This document shows, in pieces, positions 49,920 to 57,179 of a stretch of DNA of 64,000 nucleotides; positions within the stretch are counted from its first letter, which is position 1; each line of letters opens with the position of its first letter. The notes under the pieces were generated by a model. The model was not told the origin of the DNA, searched no databases, and saw only the letters and a list, made by a program, of their open reading frames with translations. Source of the DNA: Clostridia bacterium (lineage in GTDB: Bacteria > Bacillota > Clostridia > Christensenellales > Aristaeellaceae). Location: contig JAFUTW010000013.1 in assembly GCA_017484085.1 (NCBI GenBank), positions 62,001 to 126,000 on the forward strand, written 5' to 3'. A program made the position numbers and the translations under genes.

Positions 49920-51318
49920 TCTTCGTAAACACCCCCATCTGAGTCGGCTGTCCATGCTCCTCATCTGTGTCGCCGATACCGGAGATCACACAGGAGTAGC
50001 CGAATTTCTCGCAGACATGCGTTGTCCATTGGCGGAACTCCTCCCGCGTCCATTCAAACCGGTGGTCGCCATGGCGCAGATGGTCCTTCGGCAGCGATTC
50101 ATAATTGACGTTGTATTCCCGGTTCGGCGTCGTCAGGATGACTGTGCCGGGTTTCGCATAGCCGAAGATGACCCGCTCAAACGACGGGATCCGCATCGGT
50201 TCGATATGTTCGATGACCTCCACGATGCATGCGCAGTCATAGCCCTCAAACCGCTGATCCCGGTAGGTCAGGGAGGCCTGCATCAGGGTCAGCTTGTTTT
50301 TCAGCGTCAACGGCATCCGGTTAAGGTTCAGCCGCTGCGCAGCCCTTTCCAGTGCCCTGGCCGCGACATCGCAGGCGGTCACTTTCTTTATCTGCGGCTC
50401 CTTCAGCAGCATCTGCGTCAGCGGAGCGCTGCCGCAGCCAAGGTCGATCACACTGCCGGCCCCGCTGGCGAGCACGGCAGCCTTAACCGCCTCCAGGCGC
50501 AGGGTGTTGAGCGGCGTATGGGCCGCCTTCTCCTCTGCCGCCTCTTCGGCCGCTTCCGCTTCTTCCGCGGTCTCATCGTCCTCATCCGCACCGGTCGCCA
50601 GCCGGTCGATCGCCTTTCTGGCCAGTCCCTTCTTTGAGCCGAAATACCTGCGTACGATCCGCTCTTTGGCCGGATGATCCGCAAGCCAGCCTTTTCCGTG
50701 ATCCAGCAGCTTCCGGATCTCGTCCTCATTCATATAATAGTGCTTCTGCCTGTCAAAGACGGGGATCAGCACGTACAGATGATTGAGAAGTTCCGACAGT
50801 TTGACCTCTCCCGAGATCGTCAGGTCGATATAGGGCGAGTCGCCCCATTCCGGGAACTTTTCATCCAGCCGGCTCCGTTCCGTTTTCACCGTATAGCCCA
50901 GCGGTTCAAAGAGTTCTTTGGCCAGCGTTTCATCGCCCCGGTCCTTGAGAGAGGTCAGTGTGGCTGACAGCGAGAGCAGCGTATCCGCCAGTTCCTGCCG
51001 GTGTTCGCTTCTCCCTCTCATCGCGGAACCGAAGACGCGGTTGATTGCCGTGCTCATGAAGGAGGTTGCGGCATAGGGCCTGTCATTGACATAGTCAAAC
51101 AGTCCCCCTTCTCCGCTGCCCACCTTGCCACGTGCCAGATCGATAGGGTCGATATCCAGGACCAGCGCGGCAGTCGTCCGCTTACTGCTGACTTCCGGAT
51201 AAAACACATAGGCTCTTCCGTAACTCAGTTCAAACTGCTGCGCACGGTCCGGGTGCTTTGCGAGCAGGTAACCCAAATCCTGCGTGTTTTGCCCCTCCCA
51301 GGTGATTGTCAACAGCAA
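49912..51318 (-). CDS. hen1: 3'-terminal RNA ribose 2'-O-methyltransferase Hen1
   Basis: Hen1 methylates the 3'-terminal ribose of damaged RNA before Pnkp seals it, protecting against a repeat cut. I place the start at TTG 51318, giving 468 residues, because AGGAGG lies 9 bases upstream and the protein then begins MLLTI as Hen1 proteins do. The N-terminal 240 residues form the ligase-activating domain; an acidic Glu/Ala linker (245-265) follows; the methyltransferase has IDLGCGSAP (291-299) and metal ligands E367, E370, H371 and H419. These positions are one off those of the Clostridium thermocellum enzyme. Confidence 0.93.
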   Translation of the reverse strand: MLLTITWEGQNTQDLGYLLAKHPDRAQQFELSYGRAYVFYPEVSSKRTTAALVLDIDPIDLARGKVGSGEGGLFDYVNDRPYAATSFMSTAINRVFGSAMRGRSEHRQELADTLLSLSATLTSLKDRGDETLAKELFEPLGYTVKTERSRLDEKFPEWGDSPYIDLTISGEVKLSELLNHLYVLIPVFDRQKHYYMNEDEIRKLLDHGKGWLADHPAKERIVRRYFGSKKGLARKAIDRLATGADEDDETAEEAEAAEEAAEEKAAHTPLNTLRLEAVKAAVLASGAGSVIDLGCGSAPLTQMLLKEPQIKKVTACDVAARALERAAQRLNLNRMPLTLKNKLTLMQASLTYRDQRFEGYDCACIVEVIEHIEPMRIPSFERVIFGYAKPGTVILTTPNREYNVNYESLPKDHLRHGDHRFEWTREEFRQWTTHVCEKFGYSCVISGIGDTDEEHGQPTQMGVFTKNG

Positions 51319-51370
51319 ATCAAGCGCCTCCTTTTCTCCGGTCACTATCTATTCCTTATACTGTTCAAAT

Positions 51371-51402
51371 AAAAAACCGCCCGTTCCCGAGAGAACGAGC
51401 GG
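51371..51402 (-). terminator. Terminator between the 40-codon gene and hen1
   Basis: CCGCTCGTTC pairs with GAACGGGCGG (one mismatch) on the minus strand and is followed by TTTTTT. It ends 52 bases before the hen1 start, so hen1 needs readthrough or its own promoter. Confidence 0.75.
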
Positions 51403-51428
51403 ATGCGGTTATCTTGTCCGGATGATCC

Positions 51429-51551
51429 TTATCTGAGCCCTGTATCCTCCGGGAATCTGCTCGTCCTTATGCGCATATCAAACAGAACCTTCAGTGTTTG
51501 GCTCTGAAAGTTCATCTCATCTAAGCGCATACGGAACGGCAAAAGGATCAT
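51429..51551 (-). CDS. Putative 40-residue small protein upstream of hen1
   Basis: An ATG at 51551 opens a 40-codon frame (begins MILLPFRMRLDEMNFQSQ, ends PEDTGLR). AAGGAG lies 9 bases before it, a promoter 40 bases upstream, and a terminator directly after. The protein is basic, without a membrane helix or signal. I recognise no family. It could be a genuine small protein or a leader peptide that governs readthrough into hen1-pnkp. Confidence 0.5.
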   Translation of the reverse strand: MILLPFRMRLDEMNFQSQTLKVLFDMRIRTSRFPEDTGLR

Positions 51552-51592
51552 TTTCGGAACTCCTTCCACAGCATAAACAAATATCGATGAAT

Positions 51593-51621
51593 AGTATATC
51601 ACAGGAAAGAAGGTTTGTCAG
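51593..51621 (-). promoter_or_regulatory. Promoter of the 40-codon gene
   Basis: CTGACA and TATACT are 17 bases apart on the minus strand. It lies after the psuG stop and before the small gene and hen1. Confidence 0.65.
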
Positions 51622-51664
51622 TATACCTGCGGTATAAAAACAGCCGCCTCCCGCAGTCTCCTGC

Positions 51665-52591
51665 TTACATCTTCGCCATTTCCACGGCGATCTTCGCCGC
51701 GGCCCTTGCATTGTTAAAGGCGAGCTGGATGTTCGTGGCCAGGCTCTCGCCGCCCGTCTCCTCCACGATGTGCGCCAGCATGAAGGGCGTGATGTCCTTG
51801 CCCTTGACGCCCGCTTCTTCCGCCTTCTTCAGCACGCGGTCGATGACGGCGCTCATTGCGTCAAAATCCATCGCGTAGGCCTCCGGCACCGGGTTGCCGA
51901 TCAGCACGCCGCCGGCAAGGCCCAGATCCCACTTGGCCTTGAGGACCGCGGCCGCTTCCGCGGGGGAATCCACGCGCGCATCCGCCTTGTATCCGCTTTT
52001 GCGGCAGTAGAAGGCCGGGAAGTCTTCCGTCCCGAGGCCAAGGACCGGAACGCCCATCGTCTCCAGGTACTCCAGCGTGCGGCCGATGTCCAGGATCATC
52101 TTCGCGCCCGCGCAGACGACTGCCACCGGCGTGTGCGCCAGCTCCTGCAGATCGGCGCTGATGTCCATCGTGACCTCTCCGCCGCGGTGCACGCCGCCGA
52201 TGCCGCCCGTAGCGAACACGCGGATGCCGGCCATCTCGGCCAGGATCATCGTGGTCGCCACAGTAGTCGCCCCCGTCAGCTTTTTCGCCACGACGATGGG
52301 CAGATCCCTGCGGCTTACCTTGAGAACACCCTTCGCCTCGCACATGCGCACGAGCTCTTCCTCTGTCAGGCCTGCCTTCAGCCTGCCGTCGATGACCGCC
52401 ATCGTGGCCGGTACGGCGCCCTCCGCGCGGATGATCTTCTCCACCTCGCGGGCAAAATCCAGGTTCTGCGGATACGGCATGCCGTGGCTGAGGATCGTGC
52501 TTTCCAGCGCCACGACCGGTTTTCCCTCGGCGACCGCCTGACGGATCTCTTCGGTGATATCCATGAATTGAGACAGCTTTTCCTTGTTCAT
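51665..52591 (-). CDS. psuG: Pseudouridine-5'-phosphate glycosidase PsuG
   Basis: PsuG splits pseudouridine 5'-phosphate into uracil and ribose 5-phosphate. The 308-residue protein has the family signature PVVALESTILSHGMPYPQN near residue 25, VSRRDLPIVVAKKLTGATTV with the catalytic Lys, GGIGGVHRG, and FYCRKSGYKADARVDSP. Its ATG overlaps the psuK stop (ATGA). It is the last gene of a four-gene operon read leftward. Confidence 0.95.
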   Translation of the reverse strand: MNKEKLSQFMDITEEIRQAVAEGKPVVALESTILSHGMPYPQNLDFAREVEKIIRAEGAVPATMAVIDGRLKAGLTEEELVRMCEAKGVLKVSRRDLPIVVAKKLTGATTVATTMILAEMAGIRVFATGGIGGVHRGGEVTMDISADLQELAHTPVAVVCAGAKMILDIGRTLEYLETMGVPVLGLGTEDFPAFYCRKSGYKADARVDSPAEAAAVLKAKWDLGLAGGVLIGNPVPEAYAMDFDAMSAVIDRVLKKAEEAGVKGKDITPFMLAHIVEETGGESLATNIQLAFNNARAAAKIAVEMAKM

Positions 52592-53511
52592 GCGATGTAC
52601 TCCTTTATCACTCTTTCGATTTCGCCGGGGTTCATCCCGGCGCTGATGGTGTTTTCCGAACATACGGCGATGATGCCCGCCGCCATAGCGGTCTCCAGCG
52701 TGCCGCGGGCGTCCTTCCCGGCGAGCGTCGCGTGGATGATGCCGGCCATCGCCGCGTCGCCTGCGCCCGTGGCGTTTACCATGGCGGAAAGCGGCCGGCT
52801 CCTGCCCCGGATCGTTCCCTCCGGACCGCGGTAGAGCATCCCGTCCGCCCCCATGCTGACAAAGACGCGCCGCACGCCCTTGCCGCGCAGCACGTCGCAG
52901 GCGAAGACGGTCTCCGCCTCGCCGGTGCACGGGAAGCCCGTCAGCGCCTCCAGCTCCATGCGGTTGGGCTTCACCGTGTCAAAAAAGCCGATGTAGGGCG
53001 CGATCTCCCTGGCCCACGCCGTGCTGACGGGATCCAGGTACAGCGGTCTGTCGCACACCTCCGTCAGCCGGCGCACCGTCTTCCCGGACAGGTTGCCGTC
53101 GCAGACGACGAGTTCCGCGCCCAGCAGCAGGGGCGCCGCTTCGTCCACCATCCGCTCGTCCAGCCGCTTGATGATGTGCATATCGCTCATCGCCAGCAGC
53201 ATATCGCCCGTCTCATCCATCAGCGAGATGTAGGAGGAGGTGTGTTCGCCCTCCAGCATCCTCGTATAGGTCATGTCGATGCCCGCCTCGCGGCACCCTT
53301 CCATGATGCTCCGGCCGCTTACGTCGTTGCCCACGACGGTGCAGAGCCGGACATCCTCCCCCAGCCGCGCCAGGTTCTCGCAGATGTTCCGGCACACGCC
53401 GCCCATGGAGGTGTGCAGCGTTCCCGGGTTGGAATCCCGCATGACGAGCGCGGCGTCGCTGCGCCCGTGCACATCCATGTTCGCCCCGCCGATCCCGGCT
53501 ACATAGCCCAT
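52588..53511 (-). CDS. psuK: Pseudouridine kinase PsuK (PfkB family)
   Basis: PsuK phosphorylates pseudouridine for PsuG. The 307-residue protein is a PfkB/ribokinase-fold enzyme: GGANMDVHGRS near the start, GGVCRNICENLARLG, and the catalytic NATGAGDAAMAG near residue 250. GGGGGAAA precedes the ATG at 53511. Adjacency with psuG makes pseudouridine the likely substrate. A ketopantoate-reductase-like gene lies 14 bases upstream. Confidence 0.92.
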   Translation of the reverse strand: MGYVAGIGGANMDVHGRSDAALVMRDSNPGTLHTSMGGVCRNICENLARLGEDVRLCTVVGNDVSGRSIMEGCREAGIDMTYTRMLEGEHTSSYISLMDETGDMLLAMSDMHIIKRLDERMVDEAAPLLLGAELVVCDGNLSGKTVRRLTEVCDRPLYLDPVSTAWAREIAPYIGFFDTVKPNRMELEALTGFPCTGEAETVFACDVLRGKGVRRVFVSMGADGMLYRGPEGTIRGRSRPLSAMVNATGAGDAAMAGIIHATLAGKDARGTLETAMAAGIIAVCSENTISAGMNPGEIERVIKEYIA

Positions 53512-53525
53512 ATTTCCCCCTTCTC

Positions 53526-54482
53526 TCAGTTGCGTGAAACGCTTTGCGCCCGTACGGCTTCCAGCAGCGCGGCGTGATAGCGCCGGGAAACCGGCACATC
53601 GATGCCGAGGCGCTCCGCCCTGCGGATGACCGATCCCGTAAACGCGTCCAGCTCCAGCGGTCTCCCCGCGTCCAGGTCGCGGCGCATGGAGCTCGTCCCC
53701 TCCGGCGGCTGCTTCTCCAGCACGAAGGTATACTTCTGCTCCGCGATGTCCGCAGGCAGGTTGACGCCCTCCGCAAAGCCGACCCTGGCGGCCTCCCACA
53801 GCAGGGCATGCAGATCCGCCTTCATTCCCTCGTCCTTACGGATGTCGCCCGAGTACGCGCGGTGCAGCGCCGTGATCGTGTTGTACGCGCAGTTGAGGAT
53901 GTACTTCTGCCAGATCTCGCTCTCGATATCCTGCGACCAGCGCGCGTAAAACCCGGCATCCTTCAGCAGCTCATAGGCCGCGTGGATCTGCCGGGTCTTT
54001 TCCTCATCCCCGTATTTGCTGCCGATGAACAGATGCGTATACGGCCCCTTCTGGGTCACGGAAAAATCCTCGTTGGCGCCGGAGAGCGTGTAGATGAGCG
54101 CATCGCCGACCGTTCTCCCGGGAAAGCGCTCCCGCAGGCGGTCGCCCGCGTCCGTGCCGTTCATCACCGGGATCAGCACCGTCCCGTCCCCGACAGCGCC
54201 TCCCAGCCGGTCAGCCATTTCATCCAGAGAATAATTCTTAACGCAGACAAAGATGAAATCCTGGACGCCGATGGCCGCGCCGTCTTCCGCAACGCTGGCC
54301 GGATGCGCCGTGATCTCACCGTAAAAATCGCTGTGCAGCCGCACACCTTCCCGACGGAAGCTCTCCGCGCGCTTCCCCCTGGCGATGAGGGACAGATGAT
54401 CGCCGTACTTCTTTCCCAGCACGGCAGCCAGGTTGCAGCCGACGCCGCCGACGCCCGCCACGCAGATCTTGGGATGATCCAT
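53526..54482 (-). CDS. Ketopantoate reductase (ApbA/PanE)-family protein
   Basis: The 318-residue NAD(P)-dependent enzyme has the Rossmann motif VAGVGGVGCNLAAVLG, FVCVKNYSLDEM, VLIPVMNGTDAGDRL and the C-terminal catalytic Lys region IWQKYILNCAYNTITAL. Canonical PanE makes pantoate, but family members vary, and its place in a pseudouridine operon with no other pantothenate genes makes the substrate uncertain. GGAGAAAAG precedes the ATG at 54482. Confidence 0.85.
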   Translation of the reverse strand: MDHPKICVAGVGGVGCNLAAVLGKKYGDHLSLIARGKRAESFRREGVRLHSDFYGEITAHPASVAEDGAAIGVQDFIFVCVKNYSLDEMADRLGGAVGDGTVLIPVMNGTDAGDRLRERFPGRTVGDALIYTLSGANEDFSVTQKGPYTHLFIGSKYGDEEKTRQIHAAYELLKDAGFYARWSQDIESEIWQKYILNCAYNTITALHRAYSGDIRKDEGMKADLHALLWEAARVGFAEGVNLPADIAEQKYTFVLEKQPPEGTSSMRRDLDAGRPLELDAFTGSVIRRAERLGIDVPVSRRYHAALLEAVRAQSVSRN

Positions 54483-54520
54483 ATCTTTTCTCCTCTCCGT
54501 CAGGTCCCACCGCCCGTGTC

Positions 54521-55222
54521 TCACAGGAGCGGGAGGATCCAGTCCATCCATACGGCGCTGACCGGCATCGCCAGCACCATGGCCGGGATCATGTTGGCCA
54601 CGGGGATCTGCTGCACCTTCATGATGGTGAAGCCCGTCGCCAGCAGGATGACCCCTCCGCAGGCCTTAAAGTCGTCGATCATGACGGCGTTGGTCAGCGG
54701 CAGGATCACGCGGGCCAGGCCAAACAGCGACAGCATGATGATCAGCTGGGGGATGCCGATCAGCATCGTCGCCCGCTTCAGCTGGCAGGCGAAGATCATC
54801 GCCGTGCAGAAATCCAGTATGGATTTGGCGATGAGGATGCTGTGATCGCCCGTCATGCCGGAGGTCATGGAGCCGTAGATGCCCGTTCCGCTGGCGCAGA
54901 AAAGCACCATGGCCGTCACCATGAGCCCGGTATCCGTATCCTGGCCGGGGTTCATCTTTTGAAGCAAAGCGCCCGTCCCCCGGCGGATCGCGCCGTCGAT
55001 ATTAAGCGACGTGCCGATGAGCGTCCCGGCGATCACCGCAAAGATGACAGCCGGCATATTGCGCATCAGCACCACGGAGGAGATCCCCATCGCCAATGCG
55101 CAGATGCCGAAGGTGACCGTCATCTGACGCTTCAGGTTTTCAGACAGCTTTCCGCCGACGCAGCTGCCGAGCCATCCGCCCAGCACCACAGCGGCCACGT
55201 TGATCAGCACGCCATATGGCAT
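54521..55222 (-). CDS. DUF554 integral membrane protein
   Basis: The 233-residue protein has about seven hydrophobic helices and the DUF554 (YqgA-like) start GVLINVAAVVLGGWLGSCVG, then GTLIGTSLNIDGAI and GDHSILIAKSILDF. Function is unknown; a transporter role is a guess. It is the first well-supported gene of the operon with the reductase, psuK and psuG, and could import pseudouridine or a related compound, which is inference only. Confidence 0.88.
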   Translation of the reverse strand: MPYGVLINVAAVVLGGWLGSCVGGKLSENLKRQMTVTFGICALAMGISSVVLMRNMPAVIFAVIAGTLIGTSLNIDGAIRRGTGALLQKMNPGQDTDTGLMVTAMVLFCASGTGIYGSMTSGMTGDHSILIAKSILDFCTAMIFACQLKRATMLIGIPQLIIMLSLFGLARVILPLTNAVMIDDFKACGGVILLATGFTIMKVQQIPVANMIPAMVLAMPVSAVWMDWILPLL

Positions 55223-55236
55223 TTCTTTCCCCGCCT

Positions 55237-55365
55237 TTATTCAGAATCGCTGGTTTCGCCCTTGCCGTCCCGGAGCAGCCCTTTGTCCCGGAAGAGCGCC
55301 TCAAAGCTCCGGCCGTGCCGCTTTTCGCCCTCTTTGCTGAAAAAGCAGGCCGGGATGAACTGCAT
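55237..55365 (-). CDS. Possible 42-residue basic small protein
   Basis: From an ATG at 55365 the frame gives MQFIPACFFSKEGEKRHGRS and ends KGETSDSE, 14 bases before the DUF554 start. A TTG at 55398 would add 11 residues and has GGAGAAGG upstream. The composition is plausible for a real small protein and the spacing fits operon membership, but no family is recognised and the ribosome site at the ATG is poor. Confidence 0.3.
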   Translation of the reverse strand: MQFIPACFFSKEGEKRHGRSFEALFRDKGLLRDGKGETSDSE

Positions 55366-55445
55366 TCCTATCTTATCGCATTTCAGGGAGAATCTCAACA
55401 ATGAAACGGCACCTTCTCCCGAAAGCTGTGCCTCTTCCCCTGCTC

Positions 55446-55952
55446 TCACCGGATCACTGTCACCAGCAGGCCCACCAGAACGCCGATGATCAGCGCAAAG
55501 AGGGTGCCGGGAAACAGCATCCCCTTTGCGTGGAACCACTTCTGGTGATAGGCCTTGTCCATGTGCTCGGTCCCCTCCAGGCGGAACATCGGCAGATTGG
55601 CGAACAGCACCCAGTCGAGGAAGCAGGTGTCATACAGGCCGATCCAGGCCATCAGACCGAAGGCAAGCCCAAAGCCCTGCCGGAAGGTCTTCGCTCCGGC
55701 GGCAAGGGCGCAGGCCAGCAGGATGAGCGTAAAGAGCAGGATACCAAACCCTTTTGTCAGCAGTACGTTTTTTGATTTGTAGCTCACGTCAACCCGCTCA
55801 TGGGTCTTGAAGTATTCCTCCTGTATTTCGGGCGGATAATTGTGAATGGCAGCTGCGCTGTGCTTCTGCCCGCCCAGGTAAGCAGCCAATACAAGGGCTG
55901 TAAAGATCGCCGCAAAGATGACCATTTCACTCAGGATGACTTGGATACTCAT
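55446..55952 (-). CDS. Four-helix membrane protein of unknown function
   Basis: The 168-residue protein has four hydrophobic helices: one at the N-terminus (VIFAAIFTALVLAAYLGG), two central (GILLFTLILLACALAAG and a following Trp-rich segment) and one C-terminal (LFALIIGVLVGLLVTVI). A loop contains HMDKAYHQKWFHAKG. I recognise no named family. Its promoter region contains a GTTAG-N6-CTAAC palindrome shared with the gene at 59222-60688, so it may be regulator-controlled. Confidence 0.7.
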   Translation of the reverse strand: MSIQVILSEMVIFAAIFTALVLAAYLGGQKHSAAAIHNYPPEIQEEYFKTHERVDVSYKSKNVLLTKGFGILLFTLILLACALAAGAKTFRQGFGLAFGLMAWIGLYDTCFLDWVLFANLPMFRLEGTEHMDKAYHQKWFHAKGMLFPGTLFALIIGVLVGLLVTVIR

Positions 55953-56018
55953 GTTACGCCTCCGTTTGTCTTTTCATTTCCGCACAAAACCACACCGGAC
56001 TCTGCCTTTGTCTTGTGT

Positions 56019-56034
56019 GTTAGTTATAGCTAAC
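56019..56034. promoter_or_regulatory. GTTAG-N6-CTAAC palindrome before the four-helix protein
   Basis: GTTAG (56019-56023) and CTAAC (56030-56034) flank TTATAG. On the minus strand TATAAC within it can serve as a -10 box, with TTCAGT 16 bases upstream, so a bound protein would block the promoter. Confidence 0.5.
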
Positions 56035-56175
56035 TCTCGGTTAAACTGAATCCCGTCACACAAACGGCCGTCTCCGGTTCCGCTGCATGACGGGCACAGG
56101 CCTCGTCAGCTTCTGTTTGTCATTATACGCCGCCCAGCCTGCTTTTTCAATTGGAAAGGCTGAAAGCGCGGTCAA

Positions 56176-57045
56176 TCACTTCGATCCGATTTCTCTTAAA
56201 AAATCTGCAAATGCGAGCGCGCTCTTGGGAAGCAGGTTTACATCCAAACAAGTCAGCACCAAATCAAGATCCATGACTCCTTCGGCTACAGGGATCGCTC
56301 TTATCTGGCTCATATCAAAAAGCTGCAATGTACTTTGTGGTGTTGCATAAACACCCATTCCATCAGCTACAGCAGCACTGATTAATAAAGGGTCTGTAGT
56401 AAAAGGGGTTGATTGAACAGATATCTCTTTTTTGTCGCACTCATCATAAAGGGATTGCAGTTCATCAGAGTTTAAAAGGTTTTGCCCATTTAAGTCTTTT
56501 AAGTAAATTAAGCTTTTTGAAGCTATTGGTGAATTCTTGCTGGCTAAAAGCACCGGAGTACCGTGACGGATCTTTATGGATTCCAAGCCATAATTGAGCG
56601 GAGGGGCAATTGAGCATACTAAATCAATTTCCTTTTGACGGAGAGAAGTCCATGCATCAGAAGATTTCATAGTCACAAATCTGAAACTGGTCTCCGGATG
56701 CTTTTTTTGAAACATTGCAATACGGCCTGGAGTAAAGACTTTTAATGCCAAGAGTGAGAAGGCTACCCGAAGGGGTTCTTTGGAAACAGAAGAATGCTTA
56801 CGGATGGATTCCATCATTTCGTCATATTGAGTCAGAATAATCTTACCTTTTTGATATAACTCTTGGCCAGCGGGAGTCAGAAAGATGCCATGAACATTAC
56901 GATTAAAAAGGTGAACGCCGATATCGGATTCATAATGCGAAAGAAGCTTAGATAAAGCCTGACGAGATATATAAAGACGATCCGCTGCTTTCGAGATGCT
57001 CCCACATTCACAAACGCTTATAAAATACCGCAAAGCTTTATCCAT
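56176..57045 (-). CDS. LysR-family transcriptional regulator
   Basis: The 289-residue protein has the LysR winged helix at its N-terminus (GSISKAADRLYISRQALSKL, residues about 15-34) and a co-inducer-binding domain (LRVAFSLLALKVF onward). It is divergent from an exported FMN/FAD reductase, which it probably regulates through the palindrome in the shared gap. Both genes are less GC-rich than the rest of the window, suggesting they moved together. Confidence 0.92.
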   Translation of the reverse strand: MDKALRYFISVCECGSISKAADRLYISRQALSKLLSHYESDIGVHLFNRNVHGIFLTPAGQELYQKGKIILTQYDEMMESIRKHSSVSKEPLRVAFSLLALKVFTPGRIAMFQKKHPETSFRFVTMKSSDAWTSLRQKEIDLVCSIAPPLNYGLESIKIRHGTPVLLASKNSPIASKSLIYLKDLNGQNLLNSDELQSLYDECDKKEISVQSTPFTTDPLLISAAVADGMGVYATPQSTLQLFDMSQIRAIPVAEGVMDLDLVLTCLDVNLLPKSALAFADFLREIGSK

Positions 57046-57065
57046 CGACGACTCACCCCTTTCAC

Positions 57066-57082
57066 GTCAACCATAAGTTGAC
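57066..57082. promoter_or_regulatory. Palindrome in the LysR-reductase gap
   Basis: GTCAAC and GTTGAC are perfect inverted repeats with a CATAA spacer, 20 bases from the LysR start and about 100 from the reductase start. This is a plausible LysR binding site. Confidence 0.5.
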
Positions 57083-57179
57083 ACTACCGATCGATTTCAA
57101 TGCTTTTCCGTACTTTCATTTAATCTTATCATAATGATGACCATAGAACACTGTCAAGGTTAGAAAGGAGAAACAAAAG

